NCBI RefSeq assembly: GCF_932274485.2
Contig: NC_065879.2
Coordinates: 33,164,436 to 33,228,435 of the forward strand
Source of the DNA: Patella vulgata
Taxonomy: Eukaryota > Mollusca > Gastropoda > Patellidae
Length of the DNA: 64,000 nt
Reading direction: 5' to 3'
Part shown: positions 33,643 through 44,872 of the stretch, piece after piece
Layout: each line of letters begins with the position of its first letter
Position numbering within the stretch: position 1 is the first letter of the stretch
The notes under the pieces: generated by a model
Seen by the model: the letters and a program-made list of their open reading frames with translations, nothing else
What the model was told of the DNA's origin: nothing
Databases searched by the model: none
Position numbers and translations under genes: made by a program

Positions 33643-34460
33643 GTCGTTTGGAAATTAAGCAGCATGTCCAATACCCAACACATTGAAGTCGGCATATTCT
33701 TGACCTGTTACTTACACATTCCAACGACAGGTTCATACAGCAACTTGATCATTGCGGATCACATGAATCAACATAATCTACTAGAAACATATCAGTCAGC
33801 TTCCAGAAATCTACACAGAACAGAGACAGTCCCAATAAGAGTTCACAATGATATTCTTCGAGCCATGGACAAAAAAACATGTTACTTTATGGTGTCGAAT
33901 CACCATAGATCACCAACGTGATCTAAGTGTTATCTTCCGATTCATTCACGAACTTTAATAAACACATTTCCTCTATAACCAAATCCTGCGCCAAATAAGT
34001 AAAATTCGATAATATCTTGATGTGGATTCAACCAAAACTCTTGTCAATGCCTCCATAACTTCTCGCCTGGACTATTGTAACTCCCTACTTTAGGTCTTCC
34101 CAACAACTTCATTAAATCTTCTACAGAAGATTAAAAACAAAGCCGCACAAATTGTTACTAAAACCAAACTTCATTGGCTACCTGTGAGGAAACGTGTAGA
34201 ATTTCATGATTTTGCATGCCACAGCTCCGAACTATCTCCAGGGCCTGATTCAAATAAAATCCCATCAAATAACAACCAGGTCTTAAAATATACAAGAACT
34301 TGATATTTCAAGAACAAATCTTGTATCGTGGGGTGATAGGGCTTTCTCTGTAGCAGCATCAGTCCTTTGGAACAAGGTACCTCAATATGTGAAAGAAGAA
34401 GGGACTATTGACAGACAAGTCAACGCCATTGAGCAGTTTACTGAATAATAGGCGCTATAT
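33643..34460 (+). pseudogene. CR1/L2-like LINE reverse transcriptase relic
   Basis: The first piece (33664-33921) codes QHNLLETYQSASRNLHRTET and then PIRVHNDILRAMD, a typical reverse transcriptase stretch of CR1/L2-type LINEs just before the catalytic FDTVDH motif. That motif is absent. The second piece (about 34025-34450) codes LVNASITSRLDYCNSLL and QKIKNKAAQIVTKT, then LHWLPVRKRVEF, the usual C-terminal signature. Between them the palm domain with FADD is missing, an internal loss of roughly 200 or more residues. Several stops and frame changes are present in the second piece. The end, TAATAGGCGCTATATAAATA, resembles the common 3' end of such LINEs. The copy is old and dead. Confidence 0.85.
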
Positions 34461-34495
34461 AAATATATAGTCCCATAACATATCAGTTTATTCCG

Positions 34496-34630
34496 AAATG
34501 AAATGAAATGAAATGAAATGGGGTTTAACGTCCTACTGTTCTGCTCCTAAACTGGGCTAATAAAGACGGGCATACGCCATACAGTGTGCTATGAGGGAAA
34601 TTTTGCCGGGCAGCCCAGTTTATTCCAATG
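34496..34630 (-). mobile_element. SINE2 3' half with GAAAT repeat
   Basis: A GAAAT microsatellite (34496-34518) joins GGGGTTTAACGTCCTACTGT, then CTGGGCTAATAAAGACGGGC and GAGGGAAATTTTGCCGGGCA. On the minus strand this is SINE2 ending GGACGTTAAACCCC followed by an ATTTC repeat. It is the cleanest example of the tail. Confidence 0.8.
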
Positions 34631-35571
34631 CAGCACTTTATTTTGATATAAGCATAACCGGAGTTTTATATTTTGTGTGCACACCAAACAATCAGAAACA
34701 ATACTAACAGACATAAATTGGATAAATGGCAAAATAAATATCCTTTAATTCCAAAAGACACATCGAGTTTAAATTGATTTTAAACCAAATGGTATTCCAT
34801 CCGTCAGGTCAGTTATAAATAAGTGTATAAGGAAGATGCGAAAACACTCTCAATTGATACTCTTTCATACAATTCAGTTTGATTAATCATATTAAAACCA
34901 GTTCAAGTCCTCCTTCTAACCAATACGTCAAATGCTACGGATTTCGTACGGTGATCTTCGCAGTGCCGCTTTATTTATTTTCATCAAGAAGGGATATGGA
35001 GATCCAATTTCCGGACTTTATAATCAGTTTTTCTTTATAGAAAAGCTCATCAAAATAGTAAAAACACACTTATGTATAACACTTGCATAGTAGCACAGTA
35101 AAGATACGCGTGGATGAATGAAATGTATGGAACAAAATGTCAAAGATGGAAACCTATTCTGTCTTCTCAGATAATCTCTTGTCAATTTTGCAATTCAGTT
35201 TAATTAAAGACATCGCTATTTGTGTTTAAAGTATTTATGTGATTATTTCATCGGTCACCTCAACATGACCTTCACGAAAATAGAACATACTGGACTGGCG
35301 AATCTGCCCGTGGCCATTGCCTTTAGGTTACATTCCAGTCAGCTGCTTAGGACTAGGAAACTGCCATTAGATATATAAGTATTGCCGGGGGTCGTGCACG
35401 AAGCATGTAGATTTCATACCACTTCTACATCTGAGTTCACACAACCGACTTATTAGTGTCACAATTTGTTCATTTCAGTTATAATACTGGTTGAGTTGCG
35501 TGCCGAGTTGGTGCAGAGAGAGCAACGACCACGGGCATCCATTTCATTGGATATCTATTCAAAGGCTGAAA
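34631..35571. other. Non-coding DNA
   Basis: Nothing recognisable. Confidence 0.5.
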
Positions 35572-35575
35572 TTAA

Positions 35576-35914
35576 AGAACAATATTGGTGTCAGTCATTA
35601 TCACCTATGTGATAGAACTGGTTAAACACTTTCCAAATACAATTTTAACACAGAGATCAACAGCCTCGCATAACAACTTTTGGTCTTCGAAGGAATTATT
35701 AGTGAGCAGAAATTCGCCCGTGTATCTGTTATCACTCGTCACTTCAGTCAGTTATATAGAAGGATAACGCGTGTTTTCCTTTTGCATTCCTCGCTTCCCT
35801 TTTTTGAAATCTTCATAACGCATCTATCGTAGCAATGATCTCTGTTAAAATATTTGGAACGTGTTTAACCAGTTCTATCACATATGTGATAATGACTGAC
35901 ACCAATATTGTCCT
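35576..35914. mobile_element. 339-bp MITE with about 85-bp inverted ends
   Basis: The left end (AGAACAATATTGGTGTCAGT) and right end (reverse complement AGGACAATATTGGTGTCAGT) match over about 85 bp with few differences. TTAA precedes the left end (35572-35575) and TTAT follows the right end, a likely decayed TTAA duplication. No coding capacity. Confidence 0.85.
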
Positions 35915-35918
35915 TTAT

Positions 35919-37407
35919 AATTAAGTTTTGTGAAATTTGAAAATATTAACTTTATTGCCCTATACTTAATTTGAATAATATGTTTATTTTATCGATTTGA
36001 AAATGTCTTCCTTTCTCATATCTCAGTGCTATGCCCTATACTTGAGCCTTGCGGGGTATGGAATTAGTCCTAGGCATCACCAAACCCCGTAAGCCATTGG
36101 AATATTTCTCCACATACCGAGTTGCATTCTACTCCCAATATCCCTGAGCACCTTTTTAAACTAAGCTATGTTCCTTATAATGTAGACAATAATTAAGTAC
36201 CAAGGTAAAACGCCCACTTCAAATCTGAATACACTAGTTCCTCACACGATATAAGTGTGTTATCTATAGTGTGAATTAATTGTCACACGACAAAATTGTA
36301 ATGTTTTATTACAGATTTCTAAAATTCAATCCAAAGTACAACAGTAACAGTTCCAAGAATTAACATGGACCTAATTTGAAAAGTCCAGATTCAATATTTA
36401 TTTATCCCTGAAGGCTTTTTTATGCACTCGGCAAGGAAATCCCGAAATAGTTCCATGTTTCGACCAATAACCGCCCCTTGTCTATGTGATGTATACCATC
36501 AATAAAAACATACAAGTATACCACTCATGAGCCCTGTCAAAGTATTAGGATAAGCATATATATATTTCGAATCCCCCCCCCCACTATTCTTCGACTTACT
36601 GTATACATTTTCAAATTAGAAACACATGACTCATGAACTCTATTTTGTTATCAAACTAGTAGTGGGAGTACCTAGTCTAGTGCTCGACTTTTCCCGCATG
36701 TGTGCTATTGTTTCCAATACACTGGGCAATCTGACCCGACGACATAACGTTGACTCAACCACACAACAAAGTCAAGAGTAAATAAGAGCACGTACATTAA
36801 ATGTTATTTCCACAAGACTTGGATAGAGTTTCGTAAGTCTGGGGTTTAATAGCCGAAGTTCATATCAGACGTGTATTAATAGGCTATTTAAACACTTTAC
36901 GTATTAGTAGGCAAGCTCACATTAAAAATACAATCAAAACATCAGCAATTCTGTTGTGTTTCAAAATGAGGTAATGTCCATGGAGTTTGGAATGTCTGTG
37001 GGATTACTGGAACTAAAAAAAAATCTCCTCGTGTTTTAGCCTGATCAACAGTAAACGATGGCGACCTTTTGATTAACAAGATAGTTTTGAATCTTTGAAA
37101 CCTATTGCCCACTTGAATGCCGGGTCAAGCCATCCTCACAACCCTGAGCATGTTGACATATAAATATAGCTGAAGTAGCTTACTTCATGTATAGTATATA
37201 ATGGTTGAAATATCTAACCTACTGCCCAATGCAAGCACAGATGAAATTTGTACCAGTGTTCTAGTTTTTAAATTTTGCTTTTTCAGTTATGTATCGTAAA
37301 ATCTTGAGGTCGTCTCTCATAAAAATCTCATTCATATAATAATGTGTCTTTGGCGACTTTCGTAATTGGTTTTTACTTCTGGTCATGATGCACAATACGT
37401 TATGGTT
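35919..37407. other. Non-coding DNA
   Basis: Nothing recognisable apart from a C run near 36574. Confidence 0.5.
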
Positions 37408-37835
37408 CATTGGCCAATCACGCTATTTTACCGACATTTCGCCTAATAGTTTGGATGCAGCTATGGCGGGTGTGGCGTCAGGCAGGGTAAGCTTACTCTT
37501 CCGGACACCTGTTACCGCTGTTTGTCGTGTATTTTGTACACGGCGAGCAGTCCATTTGCTGATTACACTATTTTGCCTATACCGTTTGTTTTTGGAACAC
37601 AACCGGTTTAGGCTGTGATAGTCCATTGGCCAATCACGCTATTTTGCCAAGATTTCGTCTAATAGTTTGGATGCAGCTATGGCGGGTGTGGCGCCAGGCA
37701 GGGTAAGCTTACTCTTCCGGACACCGGTTACCACTGTTTGTCGTGTAATTTGTAGACGAGGAGCAGTCCATTTGCTGATTACACTATTTTGCTTAAATAC
37801 ACTATTTTGCCTATAACGTTTTTTAGGACTTCGAA
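37408..37835 (+). repeat. Two tandem copies of 216 bp
   Basis: CATTGGCCAATCACGCTATT starts at 37408 and at 37624. The units share GTTTGGATGCAGCTATGGCG, GGTAAGCTTACTCTTCCGGA and GAGCAGTCCATTTGCTGATT. A few percent divergence. Open frames inside are not supported as genes. Confidence 0.9.
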
Positions 37836-38484
37836 TTCTGTCTTATGGTTTGGATTGTTCGTACTTGGTTTTATTTTATTTAAAAGTGTGTGGTGTCAAA
37901 TACAGAGGGCCATGGGACTTGTTTCAGATGGCCAATTTTTATCTGTGTCTACTACTACGTTAGGCCCTGTAGGTAACGACGAAGCGATCAGTGTCCACCA
38001 AATCAGTAGACGTTTGGTCCCATGCCAGAAGTACTGCGTATGATTGTTATCAAAGATGATTTTTAGTCTAGATCATCTAGTAATAAGATAATTACCATAG
38101 TCCCATTGGAAGATAAAAGGAAAGACCTAGCTACATAATGGTGTGTGTAACTTGATGAGACATGGTCCAAATATTCAAATCTGGCATGCTCTTTAAGCAC
38201 TGCAAAATTGTAAAAATCATCAATGGATGTCAGACGAGTAGACACTATCCTTACTGTAGTATGTATATTTGGACGGTAATTGACAAACTGATTTCAACGA
38301 GACAGAAGACTTCGTGTAAATCAATACCCGGGCGGACTAAAATGGTTTGTTATATATTCTAAAACCCAACAACGTTAACGGGTCGAGAAACAAAAATAAT
38401 TACATTGAGTATTTCCATCATATATAAATTGCGTTCATTACAAAACCCTGGTATCAAATAACAGGATACAGAAGCTCCAAGTTA
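37836..38484. other. Non-coding DNA
   Basis: Nothing recognisable. Confidence 0.5.
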
Positions 38485-38757
38485 AGAGAGAGAGAGAGAG
38501 AGAGAGAGTTTGACGCCCACTCGACACAAACTAGTTTATTTCGGGACTAACATATGGTTCAATTTTATTTCAATAATTCGCTTGCGCGTAGGGGTCTTTA
38601 GCAGTGCGAGGAAACCGGAGAAAATCCAGGAGGCTGGACAGGCGACCCTATTCCTTGTCACGTACAACCGGGGATTCGAAACCATGCCAGTTGACTCAAT
38701 GACAGACCTTATGACATAGTGCGCACGCGCTAACCATTCGGCCATCCAACTCCCCTC
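38485..38757 (-). mobile_element. SINE1 copy with AG/CT repeat tail
   Basis: An AG microsatellite (38485-38508) borders TTTGACGCCCACTCGACACA, followed by the full SINE1 body and head on the minus strand, ending at the reversed A box CCATTCGGCCATCCAACTCC. On its own strand the copy ends with GGGCGTCAAA and a CT repeat. Confidence 0.88.
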
Positions 38758-40722
38758 CAAGTTGATTGTCTACTGTTTCATTGTATTGCTCCTAATGTTC
38801 TGGATTATAATTAGTACCATTTGTCGTTGATGTCATAAGATCCAGACTTCTTATATTTGAAAACCTAAATTATTTTGTCAACTGATACTGCTCGTTCGAT
38901 GTTATAATTGTGGGGAGGGAGGTGGAACGTTTCCATATATTTATCATGCCCGATTTGCAAATTTTCATCTTTCAAGGAATGCTACTTTATACAAGAAATA
39001 AGCCCATGACGTTAAGGACATATTAGGGGCCATTCTACTTATCATGTTCAAGGTGGTAATATTTCGAGGTCATGCATGTGTATCAATAATTAAATCATTT
39101 GGTATCCAAATTTGACTGACACCATCAGATAACAAGTTACAGTATCTCAACATTATCGATCTATTTGAGATCGCAGCTGGTCACTTGGTTGTTGGTGTTA
39201 TAGACCGGCCTGATATGAAAGGGGTTGTTGATGGCATTATTAAATGTCGTTAAGACAATTTATTGTCATCAAATACATTGACTGGAGGCGGCCTTTATTA
39301 GCTGTTGACAAGTGGCATTGATAGCAGTATGATATATAGAGACAAACTCACTAGTCCTTTGGTTTTGGTGCCCGTCAGTGTTTTTCCCGTAGGACATAAC
39401 CTCTGAACGACCTTGAAGAAAAACCATCGGTTCTTTTATCAAGATTCGGTCATTGATTTATATGACCTTATATAAAGTGTTAATTCTCACAAACTCCTAT
39501 ATAATTGCCTGTTAGCGAGAATAATTCATACACTGGGAATCATAGGGGAGAACAGACGGGCAATATCGAACTAGCAGACCTGGAATAGGAAGTTATCGAG
39601 GCGTCGAGGGAGATCAAAACATACTTAAGAACGTTTAATAACCGCTTGCTCTTGACGGATAATCTTTCACAAACTCCACCAAGATTTAACACAGTTTTTA
39701 GTCTGATTTAAGATAATTATTATCCGGATCATAGATTGCACATTATATTGCTTTTCCGGAAACAAAGCCAACCAATTAATATACATGTATCAATATTGAC
39801 TGAGAATTAATTTATTTTGCACATGTCTCCCATCCAAATTAAAATTTTTACTGAAAGTTTAATTTCGTATCAGTCAGACCTAACATCTTCTCTATGTGTT
39901 ATGTGTTCTTATTGATGTCTTATTTAGATTGTAGACCAATTCTAGCTTGATTAAATTTTGTGTTTATTTCGTTCCAGTCGAATTAAATGTTATGTTGGCA
40001 GACCTAACATCGTTTCTGTTACTTATGTTGATATTAAATTTCAACAAACAAGTACTGAATGAATGGCCCCAAAGGTACTAATGCTTATGGAATAACTTAT
40101 GTGAACTTTGTTTATCATTGGAGGTATTTGTTAGTGGACCATATTACGGCTTATACGCCGTTCGATAACATTTTTGATGACGTACAACTCAATTAACCAC
40201 CGTCATTTGTTGGATAGTCTGTGTATTATGGACTATGTGTTATTAGCAAAGGTCAGCAAATTTATCAAATCGATATGTTAGATAATCAAGATAAATTCAC
40301 TTTCTGAATTAGGCTAGTTAATTTTTTAAATTTGTTTCGAGACAAATCCTGAATAAGATTTATTTAGGATTCAAATGTATATGATTTGGTAGGGGGGGGG
40401 GGGGTGTACATAAATAATAATGTTCTAAATTTACTTGAAGAGGTTTAGGTATTCAAATCAAACGCCTAATGTGAAAAAATAGTTCAATAATCTTGCCTGT
40501 AAGTTATGAGCTCGAAATACAAAGCCGTGGGAAAGGTCTCTAGATTTGCTTAACCGACTTACTTAATTGGCTTAACGAAGTCCTTTATACAATTATTTGT
40601 ATGGGGGACATGATCATCACGACTGTTACCAACCACATATGGAAATGCAAGATTTGTTGGGGTTTTTTTTCCAAAAGGTACCACATAGATAGTTGTACAG
40701 GACTGGGATAAATGAGTCTTCC
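38758..40722. other. Non-coding DNA
   Basis: No gene was recognised. A motif with CAGACCTAACATC occurs at 39885 and 40003, and a G run lies at 40392-40405. Confidence 0.45.
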
Positions 40723-41048
40723 CACACAGAATTAACCTATTTGATTCACCAAAATATATCTAGGGTGGCGTCTTCGAAATACTTTTACAAAACGTTTTCA
40801 AACTGTCATACCCTTTTTTTGTTTCTGATTAACCCAACTAAGCCGTGTCAATTGCGCCTTAAAAAAACATGTTGCTTAACCACACCACGCAGAATTAACC
40901 TGTTTGATTCAATAAAATATATCTGGGGCGGATCATTCAAAATACTTTTACAAAACGTAACTACTAGTGCATTCAGACCATCGTGTGGTTTATTTCTTCC
41001 CTGTTGTTGGCCGGATTCTTTCCGCTTACCAAATCGCATCAATTGCAT
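40723..41048 (+). repeat. Two diverged tandem copies of about 163 bp
   Basis: CACACAGAATTAACCTATTT at 40723 and CACGCAGAATTAACCTGTTT at 40886 start two copies that share AAAATATATCTGGGGCGG-like and AATACTTTTACAAAACGT segments. The long open frames here come from the repeat, not from a gene. Confidence 0.75.
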
Positions 41049-41130
41049 GGTCGTTTCCACCTTAAACTAAGTGGCTTATTAAAGTGTACGCTCCAGTTTC
41101 TTAACATTTGTTTGTGGCATAGACATATAC

Positions 41131-41462
41131 TCTTAAAAAAAAGTAGGGGATATTCAGAAACAATACAAAACTGCGGAAATGCACTGCTGTTTTTATTAGA
41201 GGTAACCAGTGTATGTTAATAACAGGCCAATTGCCTACACGTCATGAACATAAACAGTTCATATGGGCGGCTTATTGATTTTTGTCTTAATAATGAGTAA
41301 TTGCTCCACCAATCCTCGGACATTCAGCAATTCGTCTTGGCATGCTCTTAATCAACCGTCCAATCACGATTTGAGGCAATCTGACCCACTCCTCTTATAG
41401 TGTCACGGCCAATCCTTGCAGTGTTGTCGGTTGACGTTGACGAACACGTCTCCCGATCAAAT
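41131..41462 (-). mobile_element. 3' end fragment of a Tc1 transposon
   Basis: At 41131-41156 the plus strand has AAAAAAAAGTAGGGGATATT, matching the terminal repeat of the element at 59783-61282. From about 41270 to 41462 the minus strand codes the transposase C-terminus (RRVRQRQPTTLQ, then VRLPQIVIGRL, then PRRIAECPRIGG). The same segment occurs at 56536-56727. The rest of the element is missing. A terminal repeat next to the end of the coding region is the expected 3' end order. Confidence 0.75.
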
Positions 41463-41499
41463 TAAACGTAACACACTAAAGCAAAGATACGCTAAACAG

Positions 41500-41830
41500 T
41501 AAATCTACGCTATGAATTCAATTTCATAATGATTCAACAGCTCAGTGATATCCAAAGTTCTCTTAATGTGTTCCTTACCTGGGGATAAGCATTAAGATCA
41601 TCAAATTTGAGTTAATAGTTATGGACTTGCGGTCATTTGGGGGTGTTGGCGGCCATTTTTGACATAATAGACCAACATCATTTCTTTTAATGATCTTAAT
41701 GTGCTCTTTGCCCCAACAAACCTAGGAATAGACCCCAAGATCATCAAATTTGAGTTGATAGTTACATAGTTATGATCATTAAGACGTTTCGGTGGCCATC
41801 TTTGACGCCATCTTGCAAAAAAACACTTTT
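41500..41830 (+). repeat. Diverged direct duplication of about 165 bp
   Basis: AAGATCATCAAATTTGAGTT occurs at about 41592 and again at about 41738, each followed by a GATAGTTA-like stretch and a GGTGGCCAT-like stretch. The halves are strongly diverged. Confidence 0.55.
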
Positions 41831-42876
41831 CCGGGAGTCCTACTTTGGTAAACTTTTAGATGTTGTAAAGTACGCTAAACCCTACCAGAATCAGTTGAGG
41901 AACCTTTTGTAGCAATGTTTTGGGGGTTGAGGGGGTATTTTCCATATATTGACCTGACTAATGTGGGTTTTTTTATTATCAAATTTGAACGTTGTGTATG
42001 TACAATGTGCGTAGATATTCAAAATTCAAAGACGCAATTCCAGTACCTTTGACATTTTCTTACCTTTATCTGTTTTTGTCCTCGTTAATTTGGATCGAAC
42101 AAACTGACATTGTGTTACATGTGTAGCCCGGTGTAAACATGGGTCAGAAATAAATACATTAAATTTAATTAAATCTGACATTTCCTCGTCCCCCAAGTGA
42201 ATGTAAAAATCCAGACGTACATCTCGTAAGAAACAAATTCATTCTATTTGATTGCATAGAACTTAAAACCAATCAAATTTACCTATTTTTACCAGATGAA
42301 AGTAAACACTATTCTCTTGTCACTCTATATAAAAGATTAAAGAAAACAAAAACAGAAATTTAGTTCACGTCTGCAGATATTTTTGTGGTAAGCGACATAC
42401 GGGGATAAATGAATGAACTCTTCGGCACACTATCCGTAAAACTCCATTATGCAAACTTCGAATCTTTAAAGTCACGTCATCGTGTTATTTATATCCACCA
42501 CAACCCATTGATAACTAGTAGGCGCATACCAAAGGCTGTAGTGTACAATAAGGTCGACGAAACGGGTGGTGCCGTCACTTACCTTTTCAAAATTGTTTTT
42601 TTTTATTCTTCAAATATTATTCCCTTTTTCTATCCCAATTATCACGTGCCTTGTTAGACGTTACCAGAGAAAGATCTTCTGAATTCTTCAAGCTAAATTG
42701 CGAGAAGTAATGCAAGGGTAGCTGACCAGAAAATCGTTTGGGACAAAGGGTCAAAAATTCCATACAAAACCATGTACTGTCCGTAAAAGATCATTTGGTA
42801 GTTGGCATTCAAAGAAGAGTATCTAAAACAGCACTGCCCAGACCACAACTGTATCCACTCCACGGTGCAGTATAAG
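41831..42876. other. Non-coding DNA
   Basis: Nothing recognisable. The 82-codon frame at 42409-42657 has no motif. Confidence 0.5.
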
Positions 42877-43053
42877 TTAAAGGAGCTAAATCTGTATTCT
42901 TTGGTACCTAGAAATGGGTCGCAACACATATAATAATGGAAGAATGTATATAAACTGATTTACATTCAATCGTTTCTGTTTTTACTGTGATTTCTAATCA
43001 GTTATGTTCGGCGAAATACGCTAAGGGTCCAACTTGAATGGGGCAGTCTTTGG

Positions 43054-43087
43054 AAATGAGATGAAATAGGGTTTAACTTCATACTGT
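43054..43087 (-). mobile_element. 34-bp SINE2 tail stub with 13-bp target duplication
   Basis: GGGCAGTCTTTGG occurs at 43041-43053 and 43088-43100. Between them lies only AAATGAGATGAAATAGGGTT plus TAACTTCATACTGT, the last bases of SINE2 on the minus strand. Other MITE copies have no insertion here. Confidence 0.85.
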
Positions 43088-43351
43088 GGGCAGTCTTTGG
43101 TGACTGGTTATTCCAGTCTATATCGGTAGTGTTCTCCTGTGGGATGTTTATCGAGTCGCTTCATTACACATGGCGCTCGAAAGCATTCTGGCACGCGATG
43201 CGTGTGGCAATTTTAAAATGTTCATTTTGTCTTAAATATTGGATATCAGACGCCCATCTAAATTTTCACGGTAAGATAACAGCATCAATGTTGATTTAAA
43301 TTGACCAAAAAGTCGTGGTTGCAATGTCGAAGACTATGGAAGATATTGAGT

Positions 43352-43678
43352 CACTCGGCAAACCTCAGCAGATTCCAGTACCCTACATCTAGCCTCAGCT
43401 ACCAACGGCGTTGCCCACGACGACGCCTTTGAAGAATGTTTTATCATACAAATATGTCAAAGTCTGAAACTGTTTTTCTTTCAAGTTTATCAGATTTTCT
43501 TCAAACAATAACAACTTTGCGCTGAAAATTCGAACGACGCATTTTTAAAAGCGGCAAGTTTTCCGAATAAGTAAACCGGTGCCGCATCGCAATTGTATAG
43601 GCGTAGGTACATATCACTTACCGTCATACAGCCATGGCTAGATGTAGAATAACGGAATCTGCCGAGGTTTGCCGTGTG
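43352..43678. mobile_element. 327-bp Mutator-like MITE
   Basis: Inverted ends of about 43 bp start CACTCGGCAAACCTCAGCAG on the left and, reversed, CACACGGCAAACCTCGGCAG on the right. GATATTGAGT (10 bp) flanks both sides exactly (43342-43351 and 43679-43688). Target duplications of 9-10 bp with long inverted ends fit the Mutator superfamily. No transposase is encoded. Confidence 0.85.
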
Positions 43679-43733
43679 GATATTGAGTTAAAGACTTGAA
43701 TCCATTAAGCATCGAAAGAAATATGGCCATGGG

Positions 43734-43909
43734 TAGTTCCTTTAGGAACGGTCTTTGATTGGAAGCTGTCCTATCCGTCCCTAGGTAAGGATTCCAAAAT
43801 AGCCTTAAAACAGAGGTGGGGAAGTCAGAGCGGTATTTTCATATTGCAGCTATATGGGGACGGATAGGAGCGGACAGCCTCCAATCAGAGACCGTTACTA
43901 AAGGAACTA
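43734..43909. mobile_element. 176-bp MITE
   Basis: The inverted ends TAGTTCCTTTAGGAACGGTC and, reversed, TAGTTCCTTTAGTAACGGTC continue for about 38 bp through GATTGGAAGCTGTCC. The flanks GGCCATGGG and GGCGATGGG form a 9-bp target duplication with one mismatch. It is related to the 178-bp element at 22711 and 25560. Confidence 0.8.
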
Positions 43910-43918
43910 GGCGATGGG

Positions 43919-44872
43919 TTAGTCGGACAATGATATAAGTATTAGGCTGACACGCTTATCACCATTGATTACTATCATAATGGTACCTTGCTATACTTAA
44001 AATTATATGGTTACAAGAAAAATCAAGGAATTTTATATCTCTTCAAATAAAACGATGAGAACAACTGGATTCTGGAATATATGTACATGTTGATCAAGTG
44101 AGACAAGAGATAATAAGGTCGATAATTCTTATTATTAAAGCCACCGAGCGTCATTTGAAAGATTTTAACTATAATATTATTGTGGAAACTTAAAGGAATG
44201 TCAGTTAAATTCTCTTCGCTATTTACAAAGATATATATTATTATGATACAATAAAAAAAAACATCTTCTGAAGATCATATAGACATCGCGTACTATACAA
44301 ACTATTTCCTTAAAGGATATGTTCAGAACTGAATCCAAACAAAATTGTAAAATTTATCGATTTTTGCTATTGACGATGAAAACGTTTCCTGGCAAATATA
44401 TCAAACGTCTGTGGATAAATAATGTATCCCCAATTACAAAATTTAATCTAAAATCATCTATTGTTTGACATTTGCAATAGGATAGACCTTAAAAGATTGA
44501 TTCACGAGGAACACAGCTTTCGTGTAACCATTATGTCCTTTAGTTCGTCCGTTCAGTGCATGAAAGTAGTCAAGAATCTTCTGACGATACCTACACTAGA
44601 TCGCGGACTTACATATCCGGGCAACAAGAATCTAGTAAATATAAGATACGCCCACATTTTTGGAAGAGGTGGTCAAAGAACAACCAAAGCAAGCCAACAG
44701 TGAGGCTGATGTCCCCCGCCGCAATCCCAAAATAAATAGAGGACACATATTATTCAATTGCACATTTATCCTTTTCAAAAAACTATCGAGCAATCAAACT
44801 GACAATCTATATTTAGTCTAAGTACCGCTGTGAAACCAATTTTCATCACTCTCTATCAGCTTGAATAAAAGT
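43919..44872. other. Non-coding DNA
   Basis: Nothing recognisable. The 80-codon frame at 44461-44703 has no motif. Confidence 0.5.

Larger units (their letters stand above)
42881..43704 (+). mobile_element. TTAA-flanked MITE, copy B, with two nested insertions
   Basis: TTAA lies at 42877-42880 and 43705-43708. The ends are AGGAGCTAAATC and GACTTGAATCCA. Without the nested insertions the copy is about 444 bp, the same as copy C. It contains a 34-bp SINE2 stub (43054-43087) and a 327-bp Mutator-like MITE (43352-43678), both absent from copies A and C. Confidence 0.85.

Noticed and set aside
40693-41070. 125-codon open frame
   Set aside because: It runs across two diverged 163-bp tandem repeats, and similar phrases recur in the translation because of the repeat.
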